Source: Aequorivita antarctica
GTDB lineage: Bacteria > Bacteroidota > Bacteroidia > Flavobacteriales > Flavobacteriaceae
Direction: 5' to 3'
Length of the DNA stretch: 50,849 bases
Assembly (NCBI RefSeq): GCF_007997155.1
Contig: NZ_VORT01000017.1
Location: forward strand, 1 to 50,849
Position numbers and translations under genes: made by a program. Below are positions 38,335 to 49,483 of this stretch, piece by piece. The first letter of the stretch is position 1. Every line of letters begins with the position of its first letter. The notes below the pieces were generated by a model. It was not told the DNA's origin, searched no databases, and saw only the letters and a list, made by a program, of their open reading frames with translations.

Positions 38335-38517
38335 TGTTTAAATTATTTCTTTATGAAATGCCCACTAACAATATTACAAACCAACCGAAGGTGAATAATC
38401 CCGCTCAAACTCTTTATGAAAAATTAGTTTGAAAAAAAGATATAGACTTAAATCATTATAGTTGGGAAGTGTAATTTGTGCCAATAAGCGTATTTTTACA
38501 TTTTAAATTTCAATATA

Positions 38518-39012
38518 ATGGATCATCTTACCAAACTTGAAGAACTACTGAATCAAGCAAACAACGATATAAAAAATGGTGCTTTTGACGAAGCTACAAA
38601 CAAGCTCGAAAAAATAATCGATATGGACCCAAACTTCGGGAAAGCCTATAACCACTTAGCATATCTGTATGAAGTAAAGTTCAAGGAATTTGAAAAAGGT
38701 GAAACCCTTTATAAGCTTTGCTTGGAAAAAAGCCCAATGTACCCACCGGTTTATTACAACTATACCGTATTACTTTCTACTTTAGGAAAATATGAGGAAT
38801 TAAAAGAATTACTAGACACGGCTATCAATATTCCGGGTATCACCAAATCCACCATTTATAACGAATATGCCATTATGTTCGAACAACAGGGCAAATTGGA
38901 ACAAGCTATTGAACACTACAAAAAATGTGCTTTGGATACCTTGGACCAAAGCGTTTTGGAACGCGCAAAAGGCTCCATTGACCGTTGTAATATGAAAAAA
39001 GAACTGCTATAA
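38518..39012 (+). CDS. Tetratricopeptide-repeat protein
   Basis: This 164-aa soluble protein has about four TPR units (for example [31 protein letters not shown] and [16 protein letters not shown]). No signal peptide is present. Its stop overlaps the trmD start by one nucleotide (TAATG), so the two genes are translationally coupled; a role related to tRNA or ribosome function is only guilt by association. Confidence 0.87.
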   Translation: MDHLTKLEELLNQANNDIKNGAFDEATNKLEKIIDMDPNFGKAYNHLAYLYEVKFKEFEKGETLYKLCLEKSPMYPPVYYNYTVLLSTLGKYEELKELLDTAINIPGITKSTIYNEYAIMFEQQGKLEQAIEHYKKCALDTLDQSVLERAKGSIDRCNMKKELL

Positions 39013-39686
39013 TGCGAATTGACATAATTACCGTAGTGCCTGAGTTGCTTCAAAGTCCGTTTGAAGTTTCCATCTTAAAACGCGCCATTGAAAAAGGAAT
39101 TGTAGAAGTGCACACCCACAACCTTCGCGATTGGTCTACAAATTCTTATAATCAGATAGACGATTACCAATTTGGCGGTGGCGCGGGTATGGTTATGATG
39201 ATTGAACCTATCGATAAATGTATTACTGAATTGAAGGCCAAAAGGGATTATGACGAAATAATCTATATGACGCCCGATGGTAAAACCTTCAATCAACATA
39301 CCGCCAACGAGCTTTCACTAAAAGAAAACATTATCATCCTTTGCGGGCATTACAAAGGCGTGGACCAACGCGTACGCGATCATTTCATTACTCGTGAAAT
39401 TTCAGTAGGAGATTTTGTTTTAAGCGGTGGTGAACTTGCGGCGGCCCTCGTATGTGATGCAGTAATCCGCCTTATCCCTGGGGTTTTAGGCAATGAAACA
39501 AGTGCGTTGACAGATTCGTTTCAGGACGATTTATTAGCACCACCCGTTTATACACGACCCGCAGATTATAAAGGTTGGACCGTACCTGAAATCCTCACAA
39601 GCGGAAATACAGGAAAAATTGAAGAATGGCGGGAAGACCAAGCATATAAACGCACTAAGGAACGTAGGCCGGATTTGTTGGAGTAA
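39012..39686 (+). CDS. trmD: tRNA (guanine-N1)-methyltransferase TrmD
   Basis: This 224-aa SPOUT-class enzyme makes m1G37 next to the anticodon, preventing +1 frameshifting. It has the trefoil-knot SAM motifs ([27 protein letters not shown]) and the catalytic [12 protein letters not shown]. The [17 protein letters not shown] loop is conserved. In most bacteria trmD is beside rplS; here rplS is 3 kb downstream, beyond a DUF885 gene and the sdpR-sdpI pair. Confidence 0.97.
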   Translation: MRIDIITVVPELLQSPFEVSILKRAIEKGIVEVHTHNLRDWSTNSYNQIDDYQFGGGAGMVMMIEPIDKCITELKAKRDYDEIIYMTPDGKTFNQHTANELSLKENIIILCGHYKGVDQRVRDHFITREISVGDFVLSGGELAAALVCDAVIRLIPGVLGNETSALTDSFQDDLLAPPVYTRPADYKGWTVPEILTSGNTGKIEEWREDQAYKRTKERRPDLLE

Positions 39687-39727
39687 ATCGCCACAAAGTA
39701 AAAAAAACAACTAAAACCAATATAATA

Positions 39728-41527
39728 ATGAAAACCAATCAAATTTTAACGATGCTGCTTGCGGTAGTTCTTTTCACTGCTTGCAAAAACGAATCAAAGG
39801 AAAAAGAGAATTCTAAAACCGACAATACCGTGAGTACAGATTTTAACAAAATGCTCAATACCTATTACGAAGAAGGTTTAAAGCTAAATCCACTGAACGC
39901 AACATTTTCGGGAGATACACGCTATAATGATAGCTTCCCGAATTTCCTTTCAGATGAATACAGTACTCAATTAAAAAATTATTACACAAATTATAAGGAA
40001 GAAGCTTCAGGGTTTGAGGATAGCGATTTAAGCGAAACCGAAAAAATGAGCAAAGACATTCTGTTGTGGGAATGCAACATCAATCTGGAAATACTTACTT
40101 TCAAAAACAGTACGTATTTTCCTATTGATCAAATGTGGTCAGTGAATTTAATGATGGGTCAATTGGCTAGCGGAAGCAGTGCGCAACCTTTCAAAACGGC
40201 TGAAGATTACAACAACTGGCTAAAACGTTTGGACGGATATGTAGTTTGGTTAAACGCTGCCGAAAGCAGGATGAAGGAAGGAATGGCGGCAGGTTATGTA
40301 CTTCCAAAATCGTTGATAGTAAAAATTGTTCCACAGTTGAAAGCGATGACAGAACCAAATTTGGATCAAAACCTGTTCTTTTCGCCAGTAAAAAACTTTC
40401 CCGATACCTTTTCTGATCTAGAAAAACAGGAATTTACGAAAGCGTATTCAAAAATGGTTTCTGAAAAAGTGATTCCTGCCTACCAAAGTCTTCACGATTT
40501 TATGGCTGGTGATTATTTAAAAGCAGGAAGAACAACCACCGGAATTGCAGATACACCCAATGGCGAAGCATATTACAAACACCAAATAAAACAATACACA
40601 ACAACTGAAATGACCGCCGATGAGATTCATCAATTGGGTTTAAGCGAAGTGGCGCGTATTTCCTCGGAAATGGAAAAGGTAAAAGAACAGATTGGTTTTA
40701 AAGGTGATTTGAAAGCATTCTTCAATTTTGTACGCACCAATAAAGAGTTGATGCCGTACAAAGAACCGCAACAAATCATCGATCATTTTTATGCAATTTA
40801 TGATACAATGAAACCAAAACTTGAAGTGCTTTTCGATAAAAAACCGAAAACAGCTTTTGAGGTAAAACAGACTGAAAAATTCCGCGAAAGTTCAGCAAGT
40901 GCCGAGTACAACCCCGGTAGTTTGGACGGCACGCGTCCAGGAATTTTCTATGTTCCCATTCCAAATGCTTCGGAATATAATGTTTACAGTGATGAATCTT
41001 TATTTTTGCACGAAGCAATCCCTGGCCACCATTATCAAATTTCGCTAACACAGGAAAATGATGAATTGCCAATGTTCCGTAAAACGCTTTTCTACAGTGG
41101 TTACGGCGAAGGTTGGGCACTTTATAGCGAATCTTTAGGAAAAGAACTTGGTCTTTATACAGACCCATATCAATACTTCGGAATGCTAGGCGCTGAAATG
41201 CACCGTGCCGTACGCTTGGTTGTTGATACTGGAATGCACTCCAAAGGATGGAGCCGTGAGCAAGCCATTAAGTATTGTCTAGAAAACGAAGCCGAACCAG
41301 AAGCAGGAATCATTTCAGAAATAGAAAGGTATATGGCAAACCCCGGACAAGCATTGGCATATAAAATAGGACAGTTAAAGATTTTGGAACTTCGCCACAA
41401 AGCAGAAAAAGAGCTAGGCGACAAATTCAAAATTGGCGAATTCCACAATCAAGTTTTGGAAACAGGTTGCGTTCCTTTGGAATTGCTTGACAAAAAGATT
41501 AATAAATGGATTTCTGAAACAAAATAG
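39728..41527 (+). CDS. DUF885 family lipoprotein (putative metallopeptidase)
   Basis: This 599-aa lipoprotein has lipobox FTAC followed by KNESKEKE, which suggests surface export. The DUF885 domain includes FLHEAIPGHHYQISL (an HExxxGHH metal-binding motif similar to M3/M32-type peptidases) and GEGWALYSESLGKELGLY. Residues GTRPGIFYVPIPNASEY are also typical. Peptidase activity is inferred from the motif. It lies 41 nt after trmD and has a strong terminator, so it may share the TPR-trmD transcript. Confidence 0.9.
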   Translation: MKTNQILTMLLAVVLFTACKNESKEKENSKTDNTVSTDFNKMLNTYYEEGLKLNPLNATFSGDTRYNDSFPNFLSDEYSTQLKNYYTNYKEEASGFEDSDLSETEKMSKDILLWECNINLEILTFKNSTYFPIDQMWSVNLMMGQLASGSSAQPFKTAEDYNNWLKRLDGYVVWLNAAESRMKEGMAAGYVLPKSLIVKIVPQLKAMTEPNLDQNLFFSPVKNFPDTFSDLEKQEFTKAYSKMVSEKVIPAYQSLHDFMAGDYLKAGRTTTGIADTPNGEAYYKHQIKQYTTTEMTADEIHQLGLSEVARISSEMEKVKEQIGFKGDLKAFFNFVRTNKELMPYKEPQQIIDHFYAIYDTMKPKLEVLFDKKPKTAFEVKQTEKFRESSASAEYNPGSLDGTRPGIFYVPIPNASEYNVYSDESLFLHEAIPGHHYQISLTQENDELPMFRKTLFYSGYGEGWALYSESLGKELGLYTDPYQYFGMLGAEMHRAVRLVVDTGMHSKGWSREQAIKYCLENEAEPEAGIISEIERYMANPGQALAYKIGQLKILELRHKAEKELGDKFKIGEFHNQVLETGCVPLELLDKKINKWISETK

Positions 41528-41551
41528 ATAACACAAGACTATAAATCAATG

Positions 41552-41588
41552 TAGGCGCACGATTAATCGTGCGCCTATTTTTTTTTAA
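41552..41588 (+). terminator. Terminator of the DUF885 gene
   Basis: A perfect 12-bp inverted repeat (41552-41563 with 41566-41577), GC-rich at its base, is followed directly by a run of T. It ends 20 nt upstream of the sdpR operator. Confidence 0.9.
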
Positions 41589-41607
41589 AAGGATTGCGTA
41601 TTTAAAA

Positions 41608-41635
41608 AGTTATTTAGATATTTGCCTAAATAACT
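41608..41635 (+). promoter_or_regulatory. Predicted SdpR operator overlapping the promoter
   Basis: AGTTATTTAG and CTAAATAACT form a perfect 10-bp inverted repeat with an 8-nt spacer (ATATTTGC). The spacer carries most of a -7 box (GATATTTG). The site lies 10 nt before the sdpR GTG, fitting autorepression by an ArsR-type dimer. Confidence 0.65.
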
Positions 41636-41644
41636 AAACAAATT

Positions 41645-41899
41645 GTGAAAGATATATTCAAAGCTCTCAACGATGATACCCGAAGGGAAATACTGGAACT
41701 TTTGAAAAAAGAAGATTTAACGGCAGGTGAAATAGCGGAAAATTTCAGTATTTCAAAACCAAGTATATCCCACCATTTGGACATTCTACAAAGGGCAGAT
41801 TTGATTTCCGGCGAAAAAAAAGGACAATTCATTCACTATTCAATAAATACCACAATTCTGAACGATGTTTTTACCTGGCTACTAACCCTCAAAAAATAA
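41645..41899 (+). CDS. sdpR: SdpR family autorepressor (ArsR-type winged helix)
   Basis: This 84-aa protein is a single winged-helix domain: FKALNDDTRREILELLKKEDLTAGEIAENFSISKPSISHHLDILQRADLI has the SdpR-like start and the recognition helix ISKPSISHHLDIL. No ArsR metal-binding Cys is present. It starts with GTG. In the B. subtilis model SdpR represses sdpRI and SdpI gives immunity to the SdpC toxin by sequestering SdpR at the membrane. The partner gene follows 5 nt downstream but carries a stop. No sdpC was seen. Confidence 0.9.
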   Translation: MKDIFKALNDDTRREILELLKKEDLTAGEIAENFSISKPSISHHLDILQRADLISGEKKGQFIHYSINTTILNDVFTWLLTLKK

Positions 41900-41904
41900 A
41901 CATT

Positions 41905-42555
41905 ATGAAATTCAATTTAAAAAAAGAGCTGCCTCTACTCCTGCTTTCCACCTTACCAGCTGTATTTCTAGCTTTTATTTGGAATACCTTACCCGCAAAA
42001 GTACCGCTACACTGGGGGATTGATGGAGAAGTAAACCGTTACGGCAGCAAGATGGAATTATTACTTATTGGTATAATTCCTATAATTCTATATGCCTTGT
42101 TTTTATTGGTTCCGTTGATTGATCCAAAAAAACGGATTCCAGCCATGGGGAATAAATTCTACACCATTAGACTGATTACCGCTGTATTTATTGCAGTACT
42201 TTTCACATTTATTATTTATTCCGTGAAAGAAGAATCCTTGGCCAACCCGAACTATCTGTTTATTATAATAGGAGCATTCTTCGTTTTAATGGGGAATTAT
42301 TTCAAAACAATAAAACCAAACTATTTTGTAGGAATTAGAACACCAAGGACTTTGTAAAACGAGACTATTTGGAAAAGCACACACAAACTCGCCGGCAAAT
42401 TATGGGTAGCCGGGGGCTTGGTGATAATTTTTTCCTGTTTTATTTTTAATGAACAGACAGCGCTTACCGTATTTTTTATAATTACAGCAATTATAACATT
42501 CATACCAGTTGGGTATTCCTATTTGCAGTTTAAAAAAAATCCAGAAACAGTATAA
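41905..42555 (+). pseudogene. sdpI: sdpI-like membrane protein with an in-frame stop at codon 151
   Basis: The first 150 codons encode DUF1648 (LPLHWGID-like VPLHWGIDGEVNRYGSK) and several helices and end at VGIRTPRTL then TAA (42355-42357). The same frame continues for 65 sense codons to a TAA at 42553 and reads NETIWKSTHKLAGKLWVAGG, the normal SdpI continuation (family consensus RTPWTLxN). A GAA to TAA change at one codon explains the break. The adjacent Trp-to-Arg (TPRTL) is a second deviation. Most likely this is a recent nonsense allele or a sequencing error; a shortened functional protein is possible. Confidence 0.85.
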
Positions 42556-42641
42556 TTTTTTCAGAGTAATAATTTAAAAAACAAAACAACTTTCAACTAT
42601 TGTCGGCTTCAACTTTAGTTACTTAAATTTCAAAAATAAGC

Positions 42642-42672
42642 TTTGCGTGATAACTTAATTTGCTTACTTTTG
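42642..42672 (+). promoter_or_regulatory. rplS promoter
   Basis: TTTG (42642-42645), a 19-nt spacer and TACTTTTG (42665-42672) are an exact Bacteroidota consensus, 72 nt upstream of the rplS ATG. Confidence 0.82.
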
Positions 42673-42743
42673 CACCCACTTAATTCAACCTCTGGCGAAA
42701 ACCGCGAACGTTGTTTTATTTTAATCCTTATCAAATTAACAAA

Positions 42744-43094
42744 ATGGAAGAGTTAATTAAATTTGTACAAGACGAATTTGTTACAAAAAAAGAATTTCCT
42801 GAATTCGGAGCTGGTGATACTATTACTGTATACTACGAAATCCGTGAAGGCGAAAAAACAAGAACCCAGTTCTTTAGAGGAGTTGTAATCCAAGTTAAAG
42901 GAACAGGTATTACCAAGACTTTTACAATTCGAAAAATGAGTGGTACTGTTGGTGTGGAGCGTATTTTCCCACTAAATATGCCAGCGCTTCAAAAAATTGA
43001 GATCAACAAAAAAGGTAGTGTGCGTAGAGCTCGTATCTATTACTTTAGAGGTCTTACCGGGAAAAAAGCCCGTATCAAAGAAAAACGTTCATAG
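42744..43094 (+). CDS. rplS: Ribosomal protein L19
   Basis: This 116-aa large-subunit protein has the L19 signature GDTITVYYEIREGEKTRTQFF, the region GVERIFPLNMPALQKIEI and RRARIYYFRGLTGKKARIKEK. The frame can be read from a TTG at 42711, but MEELIKFVQDEF at 42744 matches family N-termini. It has a strong promoter and a terminator. Confidence 0.97.
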   Translation: MEELIKFVQDEFVTKKEFPEFGAGDTITVYYEIREGEKTRTQFFRGVVIQVKGTGITKTFTIRKMSGTVGVERIFPLNMPALQKIEINKKGSVRRARIYYFRGLTGKKARIKEKRS

Positions 43095-43117
43095 TTCATT
43101 CTTTGTTGAAAACCCTC

Positions 43118-43147
43118 AAAGGCCCTGTTTTTACAGGGCTTTTTTTA
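43118..43147 (+). terminator. rplS terminator
   Basis: An 11-bp stem with one G-T pair (43118-43128 with 43133-43143) and a TTTT loop runs into a T-tract, 24 nt after the stop codon. Confidence 0.88.
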
Positions 43148-43417
43148 TGAACAATTGTTGATAAACGATGTTCGTAAACTGTGGATTTTTAATGGGTTAC
43201 AAATTCTTGCATATTGAATTTTGTGTTCTATATTAGCAGTATCAAAATGGTCTAATAGCCAAATTGATAAACTAAAGTAACGTTCTTTTACACTATTTTT
43301 TCCTAATTGTTGACGACGCTAACGCTCTTATGAATGTTAGTCTCTAGATTTTGAAAAGATAAAAAGAAAACACTTTATAGGCTTTTTTTAATTGCTTGAG
43401 GCACTCAAAATCTTTAG

Positions 43418-43552
43418 ATTATTAGTGCTGAGATTGGAAAAAGTTTTGGGTCAGCTTTTGAAAATGCTATCAACCTCACGGAAGATGGAAATTACAAAAA
43501 CGAAACCCGTGTAAGTAAACAACGACCGCAAGGGTATAATAAACTTGCCTAG
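43418..43552 (+). pseudogene. Possible 3' remnant of a lost gene
   Basis: A 44-codon frame without a start codon, reading in part IGKSFGSAFENAINLTEDGN and ending KQRPQGYNKLA before TAG, lies 46 nt upstream of a strong terminator. The composition looks protein-like but I do not recognise the family. It may be the tail of a decayed gene or chance. Confidence 0.35.
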
Positions 43553-43598
43553 AATACACCCTCGGGCTGATTGGTTGGTAAAAGTTTACTTTACAAGG

Positions 43599-43645
43599 AG
43601 CCATATCACAATGTATTTATACAGTGATATGGCTTTTCTTGTTTT
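43599..43645 (+). terminator. Orphan terminator in the rplS-icd gap
   Basis: A perfect 11-bp stem (43599-43609 with 43624-43634) with a 14-nt loop is followed by TTTTCTTGTTTT. No intact gene precedes it on this strand. Confidence 0.75.
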
Positions 43646-43750
43646 AACCTATTTTATTATATACATCTTGCAAATATTCTATAAAGCTATTTTAGGACGG
43701 ATCAAAGGAACATATTAGCCCTATTTAACCCACAGATACTTCATAGTTAA

Positions 43751-43783
43751 AGTATGAATAGAGTATAAATAGAGTATGAACAT
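43751..43783. repeat. Three tandem 11-bp repeats
   Basis: AGTATGAATAG, AGTATAAATAG and AGTATGAACAT lie head to tail about 215 bp upstream of icd. Confidence 0.7.
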
Positions 43784-43934
43784 TACATATTTAACCTTGA
43801 CCTAACCCCACTGGAAAAATGATAAGATTATACTTATGTTTCTAAACAAAATAAATTGCAAATTCAATTGGGGATGACTGAAAAGTTGGCATAATTAAGC
43901 CCCTTATTCGCTTTTAAAAGCCCTGTCAAATCGC

Positions 43935-43942
43935 TATATTTG
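43935..43942 (+). promoter_or_regulatory. icd -7 box
   Basis: TATATTTG is a full TAnnTTTG match 55 nt upstream of icd. A TTTT at 43912-43915 is an imperfect -33 box at the expected 19-nt spacing. Confidence 0.6.
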
Positions 43943-43952
43943 CTTTCCTTAA

Positions 43953-46226
<2,274 letters not shown>

Positions 46227-46241
46227 GAACCAAAACGTTTT

Positions 46242-46272
46242 AAAACCTTCAGTCTTACTGAAGGTTTTTTTA
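46242..46272 (+). terminator. icd terminator
   Basis: A perfect 12-bp stem (46242-46253 with 46257-46268) with a CTT loop ends in a run of T, 15 nt after the stop. The T-run ends about 10 nt before the next start codon. Confidence 0.92.
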
Positions 46273-46281
46273 TACATAAGC

Positions 46282-48651
46282 ATGAAGCACTTAAAAAAAA
46301 TACTCACTTTCTTTCTTTTCTTCGGAAGCATTGTAATCTTTGCACAGGAAAAATTCACCATAAGCGGGACTATTTCCGAAGCGGATTCGGGGGAAACTCT
46401 TTTTGGCGTTAACGTTATAATTCCTTCGCTTCAGACGGGAACAGTCACCAATCAGTATGGTTATTATTCCATCACCCTTCCGAAAGGCGACTACGAAATT
46501 TACTATAGCAGCATCGGTTTTGCAACCCAAAAAATTGAAATTTCCCTTTCTGAAAATATAAAAAAGGATTTGGCCCTTGCTACCGATACCGAAAGCTTGG
46601 ATGAAGTAATTATTGAAACCGATGTTGAAAAGCTCAACATCCGTAGTTCGCAGATGAGTACCAATACACTTTCCACGGGTACCATTAAAAAAATCCCAGT
46701 CGTTTTGGGCGAAGTGGATGTTATTAAAGCTATTACCTTACTTCCTGGGGTTACTAGTGCAGGTGAAGGCGCCAGTGGTTTTAATGTACGCGGTGGTGCG
46801 GCTGACCAAAACTTGATTTTGTTGGATGAGGCTACGCTGTATAATTCTTCGCATCTATTTGGTTTCTTTTCAGTTTTCAATCCGGACGCTATTAAAGATT
46901 TGACACTATACAAAGGAGGAATTCCGGCACGTTATGGCGGAAGAATTTCTTCGGTTTTAGACATATATCAAAAAGACGGAAACAAGCGGGAATATCATGC
47001 CAGCGGCGGCATTGGTTTGGTGGCGAGCCGTCTGCTTTTGGAAGGTCCAATTAAAAAAGATACCGCCTCATTTCTCGTTGGTGGCAGAAGTAGTTACGCA
47101 CATTTATTCCTTCCGTTATTTGACAATGACAACGTTGCATATTTTTATGATTTGAACGCAAAAGTGAGCTACAATCTTAACAAGAACAACCGTCTTTTTC
47201 TGTCTGGTTACTTTGGAAGGGATGTTTTTGAGATATCGGATAGCTTCGCGAATAGCTTCGGAAACACAACGTTGAACCTACGTTGGAACCATCTTTATTC
47301 TGATAAACTGTTTTCAAATCTATCACTTATTTATTCAGATTACTACTACGGTTTGGAGCTGAAATTTGTTGAATTTGATTTTGACAGCGGCATTCGCAAT
47401 TTTAATCTGAAGTATGATTTCACTCATTACATTTCAAATAACGTCGATTTACGTTATGGTATCAATAGTATTTATTACAAATTCAATCCTGGAGATGTAA
47501 CACCAACTACTGAAGATTCTGGGATTAATCCTTTTAAATTAACCGATAAGTACGCTTGGGAAAACGCAGTTTATTTAGAAGCAGAAATAGATTTTTCTGA
47601 TAAAATATCAGTTCAGGCCGGACTCCGCCTATCAACTTTTAACCGTTTGGGACAGGATGAATTATTTTTATATGAAAATGACAACCCAATAGTTTACAAT
47701 CCAAGTTTAGACATTTATCAAAAAGCGAAGCCAATCGATACCATTTCATTTAGCCGAAGCGAGACAATTAAATCCTTCGCCCATTTGGAACCGCGGTTTT
47801 CGATTTCTTATTTACTAACAGATGATTCTTCCTTAAAAGCCAGTTACAACCGCATGGCACAATACATTCATTTAATAAGCAACACTACATCGCCTACGCC
47901 TTTCGATATTTATGCGCCCAGTGGAAAATATATTGAACCACAATTGGCAGATCAAGTAGCATTTGGTTATTTCAGAAATTTTAAAAATTATTCTTTGGAA
48001 GTGGAAACCTTTTACAAAGAAGTTAAAAACCGTCTGGATTACATAGATGATGCAGATTTAATAGCCAATGACGCCGTGGAACAAATTCTTTTAAACGGCG
48101 AAGCGAGAGCTTACGGGCTAGAAGTCCTTTTCAGAAAAAACACAGGAAAATTCCAAGGCTGGCTTGCTTATACGCTTTCAAAAAGCGAGCAACGCACACC
48201 AGGAAGAACACCAATTGAAAGTGGAATAAATAATGGCGAATGGTACAATTCGCCTTGGGATAAAACACACGATATTTCAATTACTGGACAGTACGAGCTT
48301 TCCCAAAAATGGTCATTTGGAGCAAATCTCATTTTTCAAACCGGTACACCAACTACCTATCCTGAAGGACAATATGAATATAATGGCGTGGTAGTACCTG
48401 TCTATGAAGCTCGAAATAGCAGCCGTCTTTCTGCATTCCACCGTTTGGATCTTTCTGCAACTTGGACTCCTAAACCTGAAAGTAAAAAACGTTGGAAAGG
48501 CGAATGGGTTTTCAGTATTTACAACGTTTATAACCGTAAAAATGCTGCTTCTATCAGTTTCAGAGAAAATACAGATATCGGTCAAAATGAAGCCGTTCAA
48601 CTTTCAATTTTCGGGATAATTCCTTCCGTAACCTATAATTTTAAATTTTAA
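46282..48651 (+). CDS. TonB-dependent outer-membrane receptor with carboxypeptidase-like N-terminal domain
   Basis: This 789-aa protein has a signal peptide (ILTFFLFFGSIVIFAQ). A carboxypeptidase-regulatory-like β-sandwich follows (FTISGTISEADSGETLFGVNV, about 22-110), then a plug domain (VLGEVDVIKAITLLPGVTS, GFNVRGGAADQNLILLD, GIPARYGGRISSVLDI). The rest is a TonB-type β-barrel ending in YNFKF with the aromatic C-terminal residue typical of Omp85/BamA substrates. It is shorter than SusC proteins (about 1000 aa). The ligand is unknown. It pairs with the DUF4249 lipoprotein 4 nt downstream, which may act as its surface partner. Confidence 0.93.
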   Translation: MKHLKKILTFFLFFGSIVIFAQEKFTISGTISEADSGETLFGVNVIIPSLQTGTVTNQYGYYSITLPKGDYEIYYSSIGFATQKIEISLSENIKKDLALATDTESLDEVIIETDVEKLNIRSSQMSTNTLSTGTIKKIPVVLGEVDVIKAITLLPGVTSAGEGASGFNVRGGAADQNLILLDEATLYNSSHLFGFFSVFNPDAIKDLTLYKGGIPARYGGRISSVLDIYQKDGNKREYHASGGIGLVASRLLLEGPIKKDTASFLVGGRSSYAHLFLPLFDNDNVAYFYDLNAKVSYNLNKNNRLFLSGYFGRDVFEISDSFANSFGNTTLNLRWNHLYSDKLFSNLSLIYSDYYYGLELKFVEFDFDSGIRNFNLKYDFTHYISNNVDLRYGINSIYYKFNPGDVTPTTEDSGINPFKLTDKYAWENAVYLEAEIDFSDKISVQAGLRLSTFNRLGQDELFLYENDNPIVYNPSLDIYQKAKPIDTISFSRSETIKSFAHLEPRFSISYLLTDDSSLKASYNRMAQYIHLISNTTSPTPFDIYAPSGKYIEPQLADQVAFGYFRNFKNYSLEVETFYKEVKNRLDYIDDADLIANDAVEQILLNGEARAYGLEVLFRKNTGKFQGWLAYTLSKSEQRTPGRTPIESGINNGEWYNSPWDKTHDISITGQYELSQKWSFGANLIFQTGTPTTYPEGQYEYNGVVVPVYEARNSSRLSAFHRLDLSATWTPKPESKKRWKGEWVFSIYNVYNRKNAASISFRENTDIGQNEAVQLSIFGIIPSVTYNFKF

Positions 48652-48655
48652 GAAT

Positions 48656-49453
48656 ATGAAGAAGCTATTTTTATTGGTGATTTTATTCGGAATTTTTTCT
48701 TCCTGTGAAGACGTGATTGATGTTGAACTTAATGACGCTCCACCAAGACTCGTTGTAGAAGCAAACCTTAACATTTGGGAGGATGGCAGTACGAGTTCGG
48801 CAGTTCGATTAACAACTACAGCTCCTTTTTTTAACAATAACGTTCCTTATGTTACTGATGCAAATATCACCGTTACAGACGAAAATGGCCTAATTTATAC
48901 TTTCAATTATACCCAAGACGGCGTTTATGTGTCACTCATGTCGCTTCAATTAAATGTAGATTATACATTGAACATAGAATATAAAGATGAAACCTACACT
49001 GCTACGGAAACGCTTTACACTGTTTCTCCACTAGAATTTGTTGAGCAGCGCGATGATGGGGGTTTTTCAGGAGAAGATATTGAACTAAAAGTATTTTTTA
49101 CAGACCCAGCTGATGATAAAAACTTTTACTTTTTTGAAGGACTCTCAGAAAGAGGAGATGAGTTAGATGTTTATAATGACGAATTTTTTAACGGTAATAC
49201 CATTTTTGGTTATTATTTGGTTGAAGATTTAGCTCCCGGAGACGAAGTGCAATTCAATATTTATGGCGTGAGTGAAGCATATTACAACTTTATGTTTATC
49301 CTTTTGCAACAAACAGGTGGCGGTGGTGGTCCATTTGAAACACAACCCGCCACCGTCCGCGGAAATATTATAAATGAAACAACGCCTACTAATTATCCGT
49401 TGGGATATTTCAGGATTTCGGAAGTTTCTACCCTTAATTACACTGTTCAATAA
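48656..49453 (+). CDS. DUF4249 family lipoprotein
   Basis: This 265-aa lipoprotein has lipobox FSSC followed by EDVIDVELNDAPPRLVVEA, the DUF4249 signature, and acidic residues after the Cys that suggest surface export. The body is β-rich and Ig-like (VTDANITVTDENGLIYTFNY). A Gly-rich loop (QQTGGGGGPFE) lies near the C-terminus. DUF4249 genes usually follow a TonB-dependent receptor gene, as here (4-nt gap), suggesting a receptor/lipoprotein pair analogous to SusC/SusD. Function and ligand are unknown. Confidence 0.9.
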   Translation: MKKLFLLVILFGIFSSCEDVIDVELNDAPPRLVVEANLNIWEDGSTSSAVRLTTTAPFFNNNVPYVTDANITVTDENGLIYTFNYTQDGVYVSLMSLQLNVDYTLNIEYKDETYTATETLYTVSPLEFVEQRDDGGFSGEDIELKVFFTDPADDKNFYFFEGLSERGDELDVYNDEFFNGNTIFGYYLVEDLAPGDEVQFNIYGVSEAYYNFMFILLQQTGGGGGPFETQPATVRGNIINETTPTNYPLGYFRISEVSTLNYTVQ

Positions 49454-49472
49454 ATCATTTATTTCAAAATCG

Positions 49473-49480
49473 TAACTTTG
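49473..49480 (+). promoter_or_regulatory. -7 box directly upstream of murQ
   Basis: TAACTTTG, a full TAnnTTTG match, ends 3 nt before the murQ ATG (49484). A transcript from it would start at or next to the start codon. No strong -33 box was found. Confidence 0.5.
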
Positions 49481-49483
49481 ATT

